DNA of 64,000 bases, taken from NCBI GenBank assembly GCA_905250025.1, contig CAJNOJ010000413.1, forward strand, positions 13,524 to 77,523, read 5' to 3'. The first letter of the stretch is position 1. Each line of letters starts with the position of its first letter. The notes beneath the pieces are model-generated. The model worked only from the letters and a program-made list of their open reading frames with translations, was not told the origin of the DNA and made no database searches. The stretch is from Adineta ricciae (lineage: Eukaryota > Rotifera > Eurotatoria > Adinetida > Adinetidae). Shown here piece by piece: positions 50,637-62,100 of this stretch. Position numbers and translations under genes: made by a program.

Positions 50637-50772
50637 TACACTTTGCCGACAATCATTTTGCCGACAGTCACTTTGCCGATGCCGTTTTGCCGACTGGTAC
50701 ACTTTGCCGACAATCACTTTGTCGACAGATACACTTTGCTGACAGATACGTTTTGCCGACACATCTTTTTGT
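50637..50772 (+). repeat. Short tandem array, TTTGCCGAC units
   Basis: About nine imperfect units of 15-17 bp, each with a TTTGCCGAC core and a variable 6-8-base spacer. A mirror-image array of about seven units lies at 51008-51125. Confidence 0.85.
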
Positions 50773-50849
50773 CAAAAATTCCAAAACACATATTTCTTCT
50801 TGTAACCATAGCCTGAAGTAGATGATGCTACAGCCACCTTTCAGCAAAC

Positions 50850-50975
50850 TATGCTACATCCATCATATCCTCACCTTAGCCCTTCCCTGCACCCTCAATT
50901 AGGTTTTTCATTGCACCCTCGTTTAAGTCTTCCCCTACACCCTCATTTAGGTGTTCCCCGGCACCCTCATTTAAT
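50850..50975 (+). repeat. Tandem array, CACCCTCATTTAGG units
   Basis: Four to five imperfect units of roughly 27 bp with a GCACCCTCATTTAGG-type core, at the centre of the foldback element between the two mirrored arrays. Confidence 0.75.
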
Positions 50976-51628
50976 TTCTGATCCTCAAAATAATGATGAC
51001 TATAGAAGATCAGACAAAAAGATCCGTCGGCAAAGTGTATCCGTCGGCAAAATGATTGTCGGCAAAAAGGTGTCGGCAAAGTGATCGTCGGTAATATGAT
51101 TGTCGGCAAAATGATTGCGACCCACTGCGAAAGACTCAGCTATTTAATACAGTTATTTATAAATAATACCTATTCTTGAGAAACCTCTACTACTATATTC
51201 TGACAAATTTTTGTCTTTTCTTCTTTTTTATAAAACAAGCTTTTTTCCGCCGGTTAGAAAATTGAATAAAAACCATCAGGAATCATAATAGAAAATTCGA
51301 TAGTATACTGTTCAATGCATTTTCGTCTCCTTTTTCCGGCGATGACAACCACAGTTCTCTATCCTATTTCTATCAGACGTTATTTCGAAAATGCTCACGA
51401 GCACTTATGCTACCAGTGAATATGCGACAGAAACAGATCCTATCAAAATTCTGTTATTATGATCACAGTTTAATAATGATGAAATAGCATAAAAAGATAG
51501 AGCAAAACACGCTCTATCTATTGGTTAAAAAAGAAATTTTCTTAGACCTTTTCATAAGGGAAAAAAAGTATCCCCCTCACTACTTTTGGTATGCCCTAAG
51601 TATTTCTTTTCAAACGTTTAAGATAATC

Positions 51629-52502
51629 CTAACATAACGAAAGTCTGCTTTTCTTATGACTGCATACGAATATATCTACCACTTGTTCATAACCTATAAA
51701 AATGTCCCGCCGAATAGCCAAGATCGTAAAATCACTTAGGTGATCATCAGATATATAATTACTAAGATATTTCTTTATCGTTTTCATCTTTAAGAATGAA
51801 CGTTCGCATGTCACTTGCGAAACTGGTATTGTCATAGCATCTTTATCATCAGTATTGTTTGTGGAAATACGCTAGAACATGGAATTAATTCCTTGAAGAA
51901 TTGAATAACATCATCGATTTCTTTCGATTTAAACTTTGATTTAATAACAGCAAATTCATTCTTAAAACTATTTGATTCAACATCAACATGAAGACAAAAT
52001 GCATCAACATCTTCACTATTTCAATAGTTTTCACTTTCAGGATAGACTGTAGACATACTCTTCATTAATGTTAGTTTTTTTTGTTGAAAACCTATCGTTT
52101 AACTCCAGCAGCATACAATCAGCTAGAGAGAAATAAATCTTATTCATAAAATCGGCTGATATAGACAAATATTTTACGTTGTCTAACAGTTGAATAAGCG
52201 AAACAATCTTTAAATAGATCCGGAATTTTAGTTTCACGATTTACATGATATCGCTGTATTAAATGAATTCGATTTGGGTTATAAAACTGTTTTCCTTCAT
52301 CATAAATTTGTTTGTATGATTGTTCGCTACGAAGATCAATTATTTGTTGAATAGTCGCTGTTACAAAATGTTCAGCACGTACATAATCGAGAGACGAACC
52401 TTATGAAAGAAAAACAATAATCGTTTTTCAAGATCGTTAGTTTTTTTCAAGATCCCAAAAAAATCGTATGGTGGGCTCAGCCCACCTTTGGTGCTGCCAC
52501 TA
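51629..52502 (-). pseudogene. hAT transposase remnant
   Basis: The minus-strand piece 51835-51629 encodes the C-terminal dimerisation domain of hAT transposases, with PVSQVTCERSFLKMKTIK and LSDFTILAIRRDI. Upstream pieces, for example at 52237-52037 with LADCMLLELNDRFSTKK, fall in other frames. The reading frame is broken more than once and the catalytic part is largely missing. The closest relatives are probably the zinc-finger MYM-like hAT proteins, by the look of the C-terminus. Confidence 0.75.
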
Positions 52503-52510
52503 CTCCGAAT

Positions 52511-53911
52511 GAACTTTTTTAAATGAAAACCTCGTTGTGACAAATCAATAGTTTCCTTTAGGTACAATTTCTCGCTAGAGATTTTTTTCATTTGTGATTC
52601 GTCTTATCCGAAAACCTTTGAAATATGAAGAGTCTTGACTCAAGAATCTTATTCATTACACTCATGAGAAGTCTTACGGACTGACGGATAATCGTTAGTC
52701 GGCCTCACTCCGGTTGGTCGCTCGCGCTTAGACGTTGCAGTCCACAATTTCTTTTCTAGTCTACTCAATGTATTTAATTAATTGCATTTTTACCTCAGAA
52801 GAACAATGTGAGGATTCTTGATGCAAAAGATGTATGCGCTGATGGAACTACGCCTATATTTATTTCTTCCTCGTACATCGCATCGTTCTGGTACAAAACG
52901 CTCGTTTATATACTCGCCCATACAAGAGAGAATGTAAGAAAATGTCACAGCAAAGTGCATCAGAATGCACCAAACAAGGAGAATTCATTAGATGAGAGAA
53001 ATCGTACCATCCATAGAGCGCATGTCAGAGAGATTATCACAAATCAATTCACCGATGATGAATCGAATTTCTAAACTTGCTGCTTGATCGAGTGATCATA
53101 AAAAGTGCAGAATAAGTTCTTGAGTATCAGTCGTTCAAATAGTGCCATTGCATCCTACCCCTACTCAGTCTATTCTTTTCAGTATTGTCCTCTTTGCAGA
53201 TAAGGAAAGAATCTTTCTTTCACCTCTGACCCTGTGTTTCAGTGTAGAGGTGTTGCCAGAATTTTCTGTTTAGGGGAGCTCAGACCGTCCAAGCTCACCC
53301 TTGATATCCCCACCAGTTCAGTCTTCTTTTGGCCTAAACCTCTCAAACTAACTTCGAGTCTTAAAGCCCCTTCCAAACGATGTTTTGTGAAGTTTTCGGC
53401 ATTTTTAAAAAATCTTTTTTAGACCTTTGTTTGATCCTGGCACAAACAGATAGACAAAACTATTCTTTTCACATGATCCTCCTGTCAGTCGAGGGAATAT
53501 TTTGCATCTGTGTGAAGCAAGTAACACGAAGGTAGTACGACGAAACGAATCTCCATCAATAAAAATGAGTCTAACTTATGTCAAGAAAGTCTTGGCACAA
53601 AATATTTTCTTATTTTTCAGTGATTTAAAAACAATTGACGGGAGTCAAATGTAATTAGAAAGATTCAGCGCGTATTGCTCTTTCAGAATATCGGACCGGA
53701 AACTTTTACATGAATTTGCGTTATAGTGTGATGAGGAAATCTTTCAAGGGTCTAAAAAGCAGTTTGTAGAAAAGTAAATTTCATAGACATTCACTAGGTA
53801 ACACGGTACAATAAGCGAAAACTTGCATAAATACGCCAAGTTGTAGAGTAACGTTCTCTCTACAAAATACATCATTCAATGTTCACTTTTATCGTCTATG
53901 GAAGCCCTTAA
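52511..53911. other. Non-coding DNA, nothing recognised
   Basis: About 1.4 kb between the hAT element and the small MITE. Short open frames (for example 52808-53074) have no recognisable motif. Confidence 0.4.
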
Positions 53912-54030
53912 AGTCAGTGGCGTAGCCAGGGGGGGGGGGGGCAAATGGGCAATTGCCCATTCAAATTTGAAGCTTGCCCGTTGTAATTTTTATTCATAAG
54001 CTTCTGCCCATTGAACTTTTACTACGCCAT
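53912..54030. mobile_element. Small hAT-like MITE (tentative)
   Basis: CAGTGGCGTAGCCAGG, a typical hAT terminal word, stands at the left, followed by a G-run. At the right TACTACGCCA gives a short inverted match. The middle has the words GGGCAATTGCCC and TGCCCATT in both orientations. No target duplication was identified. Confidence 0.45.
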
Positions 54031-54138
54031 AAATTTCACACTGATACTTTAATTATTTAAAACCCCTCTTAACAAACATCTCCATTTTCAAAAAGTTTTT
54101 CAGAAGTTTTTGCAGTATTTTCATAAAAATATCATCGA

Positions 54139-54139
54139 N
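54139..54139. other. N base marking missing NRPS exon
   Basis: The 11 bases after this N, GTTTATCAATG, followed by GTAAGG, match the last bases and donor of the Cb-A exon in the other modules (ATATCAATG|GTAAGT in module 1). Sequence before the N is unrelated. The rest of that exon and the Cb exon before it, about 1.65 kb in total, are absent. Confidence 0.8.
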
Positions 54140-55969
54140 GTTTATCAATGGTAAGGTGTCGAAAGAGATAGTTGCATAGATATAATATAGATATAAATAT
54201 TTGCTAGGTGATTGGTATGATGGCCATTGTAATGGCGGGTGGTGTTTACTGTCCATTATTCCCTCGAGATCCTCAACAGCGTTTACATGCACTTTTGCAA
54301 CAAACTCAAAGTCGCCTTGTTCTTGTTCATTACTTGACGAAAGATAAATTTCAAAATGATGTTATATCATCTGACATTAATGCAGTACTCACTGATGAAA
54401 ATCAGGGGATCAATGTTGATGTTGATCGATTGTCTGACGTGATCGTCACACCAGATAGTGTGGCCTACATAATCTTCACAAGTGGTTCCACAGGAACACC
54501 AAAAGCGGTTCGTTACGCAGTTTATATGCGAGAGTTTTTGTTTCATTTATGTACTTTCTCATAGGTTCAAGTATGCCATCGAAGTTTTACCGGCATGATC
54601 GGCTCTTTTGTTTACAAGAATATTATCAATGGAAATGATACGATTATGCAGGTTGCACGTTGCTCTTTTGATCCACATGTTCGCGATATTTTAGGTTCAT
54701 TCATAATGGGTGCTGCATTAATTATGCTACATCCTGGAGCAATTGTGGACTTTCAGTACCTTGCCGATGTCATGAAGGAAAAGCACATTACTTTTCTTGA
54801 TACAGTACCCACTGTACTTTATAATTTATTCACTTATCTCCAACAGTTTGACTATATTACCGCAATGAAATGTTTACGATCACTTTGTACTGGGGGTATG
54901 CATCTCACGTATCCCATCATCAAAATATATCATTCTTTCCTGTATGTAATTTTATTTTTAGGTGAGTCATGCTCTGCGCAACTGGCAAATTTAATACAGA
55001 GCATCGTAAACAACACTTGTCAGACATGGAATATGTATGGTCCAGCTGAAACGACCGTAGGATGCACGTGTCACCTTTTACCCATACGGACGGCCACTGA
55101 GAACATTCCTATTGGTAGACCCCTTTCAAACTACCAACATGAAGTTTTTGATGAACTCTTGCAACGCGTATCGACTAACCAAGAAGGCGAACTGTTTGTA
55201 GGAGGTGTGGGTGTCTTTGCTGGTTATCTTGGACGTGATGACTTGACTGCAAGAATAGTCGTTGTCATTGACGGTGAATTATTCTATCGAACAGGCGATC
55301 TCGTTCGAATAGGCAGAGATGGTTTCATTCATTACGTCGGTAGAAAAGACCACCAAATTAAATTACATGGACAACGCATTGAATTGGGAGAAATCGAACA
55401 ATGTCTACTCCAATCATCCGTTTCAGCTTGTGTTGTTGTGAAATGGAATGATGACCATCTAGTGGCCTATGTTCAAAGTTCCACTATTGATGAAAAACAA
55501 CTACGTGAACATTGTCAATCTCATCTACCACCTCACATGATTCCATCAAAATTTATTGTGCTTGAAAAATTACCTTTGAACTCCAATGGGAAAATCGATC
55601 GAAAGAGTCTTCCATCGCTTGACTTCTCGAATGTTTCACCCACAACTCTGGAAAGTGATGCCCAATTATTAATGCCAAGAAATGAAATTGAAATTACTGT
55701 TCGTCAGATTTGGTGTGATATTCTTCAACAAAATCAAATTTCGATAGACACAAATATCTTTTCTATTGGTGGTCATTCATTACTTATGATGCAAATGTTT
55801 CATCGATACAAAGTCAAATTTTGTTTAGAACAAAATCCAAATTTTGTTTCCATTTCTACTCTATTTCAAAATCCAACAATTATTGATCATGCTAAACTCA
55901 TTCAACAGTCTATCAATGCTCGTCATAGTTTGGATGATTACTCCTGGTCTCCATTGTATCTTAGTCAAG
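54140..55969 (+). CDS. NRPS module 4 (partial): A4-T4, Cb4 missing
   Basis: The last 11 bases of a truncated exon are followed by exons 54208-54507, 54565-54895 and 54962-55969, with introns of 57-66 bp. A4 keeps FTSGSTGTPKAV, NMYGPAETT, YRTGDL, GQRIELGEIE and NSNGKIDRK; my alignment of its pocket residues gives D-P-R-D-L-T-M-V-G-K, with no known match. T4 carries SIGGHSLLM. The A-domain N-terminus and the Cb4 condensation domain are not in the sequence, most likely because of the assembly break at the N, since every other module of this type has them. Exon lengths 300 and 331 match the other modules exactly. Confidence 0.85.
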
Positions 55970-56036
55970 GTAAAAAAAGCAACTTAAAGCTGACATTATG
56001 CTCAATTGGATATTTGTCTTTTCTCTCTCATTATAG

Positions 56037-57527
56037 CTAAAGCATCATTTGCGCAAGAACGAATCTTCTTAGACGAACAAATTCGTTTTTCATCTAAAAC
56101 AAAGATGTCGAATATATATGCTATTCAAATGCTCTATCGTATAACGTCTGTTGAAAGTCGTGTCTCAATTAGTCGATTCCGTCGAGCACTTCTAGCTGTT
56201 GTGAGGGCGCATCCAACTCTATGTACAGCACTTTATCTTGACGCAGATGGTAGACTTATACAACATTATATAAATACCAATAATAATATTGATGATCAGC
56301 AACCTTTTAGCTTTACAATAACAGAACTTGATAATAATGATAGATTTGATGATAAAATTACAGAAATTATGAGGCAACATGATTTGTTTGATTTGGAGAA
56401 AGGCTGGGTTATGCATTGCCATATCCTTCGACAACAACACTGTCGTCGTTTGACATCACAAAATGATGACCTATTGGCATATGATGATTTGATAGCTATT
56501 TTTATTCATCATTCTGCAATAGATGGATATTCAATGCCGTTGCTATCACATGATTTGTCTTATGCTTATCAGAATGACGATTCATTACCTCTAGATGAGA
56601 ACACATTGCAATACATGGACTATTCTGTACATGAACGTTCGACAGATATGACAACGCTGCGTAGGTTTTGGTATTCACAACTTGAAGGGTATAATTTCGA
56701 CCAATCCTTACCATTGCTCTTTGATCGACGTCGTTTATCGACTGAACGTCGTTCAACAGTCGGTGTTACAAATAGTGTTATTTTTCATGATGACATCGCG
56801 ACAGGGTTTCTTAACTATGCATCTGCACATCAAGTTACACCTTATCAGTTAGCATTCGCCACGTTCTATGCATTTCTATTCAAACTAACGCATGGTGAAA
56901 GTGATATATGCATTGCTTCGTTAGATGCCAATCGTTACAAACCTGAATTACGAAATATAATTGGCATGTTTGTTGCAACATTACCTTATCGTGTTCAAAT
57001 TGACTGTGAATGGTCATTTAATGAACTTGTCAAACATGTGCAACAAAAATACACATCAATTTGTGAACATACTCATTATCCACTACAGGATATTCTTGCT
57101 GATTTTCATCGCAATCAATTGAATACATCTTTTCTTGAAATATTTTTCGAATTTACCACCGAAGAGAGAGATGTAAATCAGCTAAACTTGCTTGGTACAA
57201 GCTTAGAGCAAGTACCTGATCTTCTCTCATCAACTCTATACGTTTTATTTGATTTCGAACTCATGTTTTTCTATAACTCAACATTAGACAGTGGCAAATT
57301 ATCTTGTCTTCTTAACTTCTCACTTGATTGCTTCAATGAAATTACATTAAACACAATAACAAAACGGTTCGAACGTTTTTATTCACAATTATTTACGATA
57401 AATTTCAATAATATCACCACTGATGAATATGTTTTACCTATCAGGAAACTATCTATTATTCTACCAGAAGAAATTGCGGAAATGCAAGGAGCAATGTTTC
57501 ATAGGTTATCTACAAATGCAAATAAAG
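56037..57527 (+). CDS. NRPS exon: condensation domain Ca5
   Basis: A 1491-nt exon follows T4 after a 67-bp intron. C1 is KASFAQERIFLDEQ, the catalytic motif is IHHSAIDGYS (both His, Asp and Gly present), and the C5-type motif is IGMFVATLPYRV. The end SIILPEEIAEMQG again looks like a truncated linker to an adenylation domain. It stops at a GTATAC donor in the phase expected by the Cb5 exon 1.66 kb downstream. Confidence 0.9.
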
Positions 57528-59182
57528 GTATACTAATCTCATTTTGTCACTTTTGATGTGTACTATTAATACGACCATGAGTTGTTTTCCTTGTAAGATT
57601 TAAAGACGATGAAAGATCTGAATTCTCTAGATATGTTTATTCGTGCATCTCATCTTTTATGTTACCAGTGTAAAAACAACGATAAATAGTGCAATAACGA
57701 TCCCAAAAAATAAATATCTTTACTAATTCCATACAAGTTGAAAGCGAAAATGACGAAAAGGAGATGTCTCAACCGTATATGCATATGATAGAAAAAGTCT
57801 GTAACTAGGGGCAGGAGAAAGAAAAGAGAGCAATCATATAGACAGCAGAGAAAATTCTTATGAGCACATTTGAAAGAGTTGTGAACCACGACAAATGAGG
57901 AATGTGATGTTTCACAAGAATACAGATCTTTCCTTGTAATCACCATTTAACGTGTATGACTCTTTAATCAAAGTTTTTCTATCGTTTTCGATTCGTTATG
58001 ATGTGATAATTTTTAATATTTCGATATATTCCCACAACTCTATATCTTAGTTTAACAGACTTCACAGAAGAATATGTAAATAAGGCCCTTTGCCAGCCGT
58101 GAAAGAAACACAAAGATAACTAATCCATTGTGAAATTTTCTTAGCGCTGAAGGTTTGAATCTCTATTAACAGAAATAGTACTTCTATCTATGCTCAACCA
58201 TACTACTCCTCGATGCCAGCTGAACGAACTAAATCTTATGTGGATGAAAATAATTGGAAGAAGAAGAGAATAAGCAGATCTTTTCTTTATTTTCTATTTC
58301 GTCAACAAATAATATCAAATAAATAAGTGAATAATCTACATTGTAAACTCGAAATTTATTAACTTGAGCATTTTTTTAAGGACTGAAAGATCGAAGTTGA
58401 TTTTCATGCTCTAACGAAATATCTTTTATTAGTTTTATTCCATGTGAGTAATACGTAGCACGCAAAATAAGATCAATAATCTGAAGAAAAAACATTTCAG
58501 ACAAATATCAACTATCGAAATAATAAACAATAAAGTCTAATATAATGGAACAATTATTACAAAAATGATTACTTAAAGCAAGAAACATAAGTATATAACC
58601 ACGTTTTGACAACTTTTCCGAATCGCTTGTAGTTTAGATTACACCTTTAACAGTATGCTTAACTGTATAGATTAGTTTTCGGAAATTGCGATGAAAACCA
58701 AGTCAGAGTTGATAGTATAACTTCCTTCGAATCGATATGGACTCTTCACGATTTTTATGAAAGTTCATGTTTTCGTAAATCAAATTAAATCTGTATAATT
58801 TGCGAAATCAAGCATTTTTCAAATCCTAAAAATTTGTCAAATGAATTATAAATGCTGGGCAATACTGCAAGTTATTTAGGATCAATGTTCTAAAAGTAGA
58901 ACTTAAAAAATAAGTTCGTAGGGTGTAATCTGATCGACATAGAAAAACTAAGAATTAGAAGAATATTGTTTTTGAGAAACTTCTTGCTTGTTATCGACAT
59001 ACTCATATGTGTTAAGGTATGCTGTGATGTTAGATTATTATTTTGCACTTTCTATGAAACCTCATTTGTAAATAAATATGAACGCTTCTTAGAAATTAAA
59101 ATAAATATTGCGTAATAATTGCCCTGCTTTTCACTTCCTAATAATGTAAGTTTTTTTTATGGAATATATTATTTTCTCCTAG
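57528..59182 (+). other. 1.66 kb intron between Ca5 and Cb5
   Basis: Phase-compatible splice sites flank it. I see no gene, repeat or RNA in it. It could also be the boundary between two genes. Confidence 0.5.
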
Positions 59183-62100
59183 CGCCAGCATCTTATGCCC
59201 AAACTCTGCTATTGAACAGACAGAGACATTCTTATGTTGATCAGTCACACATTGGTACCTTTAATATGCCTTATATATATCGGTGTTCATTAAGTGATAC
59301 TCTATCACTTATTCAACTTCAGAAATCACTGCAACAACTTGTCTACAAACATCAATCACTGCGTACAGCGCTCGTATTTGACACAGAAAGCAATATTCTC
59401 ATGCAGCAAATTATTGATATGAACAATAACAACCACAAAAAATTGTTTACATTTATTGAAAGCACTTTTGAAACAAATGAACAATTGAACGAGATTCTAT
59501 ACAATGAAAATTATAATTCTCGACTTTTCAATCTTTCTCAAGGTCAAGTTTTTCGCTGCCACATTATTTATTATAAACAAATCTCTTCAAATGATTTCCT
59601 TTCTGACAAAGATGTAATCATCTTTAATTTTCATAATGTCGTATTTGATTTTCCATCAATGAGTATATTTCTTCATGATCTTAATCAAGCATATGCAACT
59701 GGACACTTGCCGGAAAATAATAATGAAACTAATCTACGCTATCTTGATTGTAAATATAAATATTTGCCTTATTTTTCTTCATCATATATCACTCGTTATT
59801 TTCTAGATACTGCTATCGAAAAGCAAATGCCAATAGCAGCTGCAAAAATGTTTTGGCTTGATGCTCTGCATGACAGTAAACTTGATCAACCTTTACTTCT
59901 ACCATACGATCGATACCTCCTTTCAAATGAATGTCGAACTGGTCGTGGAATATCGATATCTTTTGATTTTGGAAAAGATCTTTCGCATCATTTTGTTGAT
60001 TATGCTTCGTCAAATGGTATTACGCCTATGATCGTATCACTTGCTACCTACTACACTTTTTTATTGAAATTGACTACTGGAGAAAGAGATTTATGTATTG
60101 CAATGAATACCGATGGTCGATGGAAAGAAGAGTTGAAGTCAGTGATTGGATTGTTTAAGAATATTATCCCATTGCGATGTAAACTGGACCCTCATTGGTC
60201 TTTTCATCAACTTATAGAGCATGTTCAAGAAACACTAACAAATAGTTTAGAATATTCTTATTTTCCACTTCAACATATTCTTCAACTACATCCAAATATT
60301 TCAAAATCTTCATTTCTCGACATATTTTTCAATTTTTCGGCTAATGAAAATGATAAGATGATTGGAGATACTCAACTTTGCCTTGTGCCAATCTCATACA
60401 AGACTAATACAGATGAAATCATGATTAACTTCAACTTTGGTCTTGATGTTCATCATGATCTCAATCTCGGTCAATTTTCATACACAATTAATGCGTCACT
60501 TGACTTATTTGATGTAGAAACAGTTGTTAAGATTGTACAGCGTTTTCGTTCAATGATAGAACAAGTATTTAATGAAACAGAGGATCGGACAGGAAACTCA
60601 ATCTTTGAATCACCATTAACATTACCGGATGAAAGAATATTAAAAGTATCAATTAATAATACGCAAATGACATTTTCTTCTGCCTCTTGTATTCATTTTG
60701 AATTTGTATATCAAGTTACCAAATATCCACAAAAACTGGCTGTTGAACTCGATGATCAATGTTTGACATATTGTGAACTATTATATTATGTTCAAGTATT
60801 ATCATTGACTCTTGTAAACGAATATAATATTGTTCCAGGTGACATTATTTGTCAATGTGTGGATCGAAGTTTATCAATGGCAAGTTAACCAACTAAGTTA
60901 TTTTAAAATACTCAATAATTATATATTTATATTCATAGGTAATTGGAATGTTGTCAATTGTGACGTGCGGTGGTATTTATTGTCCATTATCATTTTATGA
61001 TTCAGAAAATGATTTACATTTGTTATTACAAAATATTCAAAGTCATCTTGTTCTTGTTCATTGTTTGACAAAAACCAAGTTTGATGGGAATATTATTTCA
61101 CTTGATATTGGCTCAATATTAACTAATACGATTACTGAAAATAATACAAATATAGACACATTCCTAGACGTTGTTTTAACACCAAAGAATATTGCCTATA
61201 CAATATCTACTAGTGGATCGGCAGATGTACCAAAATTAGTAAGTTTCCACTTTTCTATCTCAATCAAATATGATAAATATATATATTATATAACTGTGTA
61301 GGTTGAAATTCAACATTATAATTTTATTGGATATATTCGCTCTCTTATTTGCATGAATATTCTTACAAACAAAGATACAGTCTTACAAATGTCATGTGCT
61401 TCTAACAGTATACATATACAAGAAATCATAGGTACACTTATAGTTGGATCTGCTGTTATAATGTTACATCCGCGTGGTAATAAAGACGTTACATATATAT
61501 CAAATGTATTACAACAAAAACAAGTTTCATGTATGCAAACTATTCCAGAACGTTTCGATTCTGTGCTAAAATTTCTACTGGAATATGATTGTATAAAATT
61601 TAACACACTTCGCAACATCAATATTAGAAGTATGATGTTTTACAACAAGTTTTAAAAGCTTCTAATATATTTTTTCTAGATATTACCTCCACAATTCAGT
61701 CAATTAAAGAACTATGCAGTAATTTGTTCAACAATGTTCACATATGGAATTCATATAGTTCAACTGAAACAATGGTTGACTTTTTATATCATTTGATCGA
61801 TTTAAATGACAAAAAAAGCATTTTTTCAATTGGATATCCATTTTCTAATTACAAATGTATTATTCTTGATAAATACCTACAGCCTATAACAATCGGACAG
61901 ATTGGTGAATTATTTGTAGGAAGCGTAGACATCTTCACCGCTTATCTTGAACGTAATGATTTAACAACAAAAGTATTTATTGATATTGATAACGAAGTAT
62001 TCTATCGAACAGGTGATCTTGTTCGAAGGGATAACAGAGGTCTTCTCTATTATAAAGGAAAAAAGAATCGTCAAACTAAATTTCATGGACATGATGTTGA

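Larger units (their letters stand above)
50185..51600. mobile_element. TA-flanked foldback carrying mirrored satellite arrays
   Basis: The ends read CTTAGGGCATACCAAAAGTA and its complement, with inverted arms of about 193 bp (50185-50377, 51408-51600) that are almost identical, and TA on both sides. Inside, two arrays of 15-17-bp units built on TTTGCCGAC face each other (about 50637-50772 and 51008-51125), and between them lies a third array of about 27-bp units built on GCACCCTCATTTAGG. No transposase is present. The near identity of the arms suggests a recent insertion or homogenisation. Confidence 0.85.
50026..52502 (-). mobile_element. hAT DNA transposon with 8-bp target duplication
   Basis: The direct repeat CTCCGAAT flanks the element on both sides (50018-50025 and 52503-52510). 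The ends TAGTGGCGGTGCCAGG and, inverted, TAGTGGCAGCACCAAAGG are hAT-type termini. Inside are broken transposase pieces on the minus strand and a second, unrelated element at 50185-51600. Without that insert about 1.06 kb of hAT sequence remains, so the element is internally deleted. Copy 1 of the tandem block contains only its left end, from about 47665 to the N. Confidence 0.85.

Noticed and set aside
50637-51125. Possible CRISPR array (regular short repeats with spacers)
   Set aside because: Units are 15-17 bp, imperfect, with 6-8-base spacers and mirrored on both sides of a centre. There are no cas genes and the host is eukaryotic; it is an internal array of a transposon.
52808-53074. Open frame of 88 codons upstream of module 4
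   Set aside because: It shows no similarity to any NRPS domain, so it is not the missing Cb4, and no other family is recognised.
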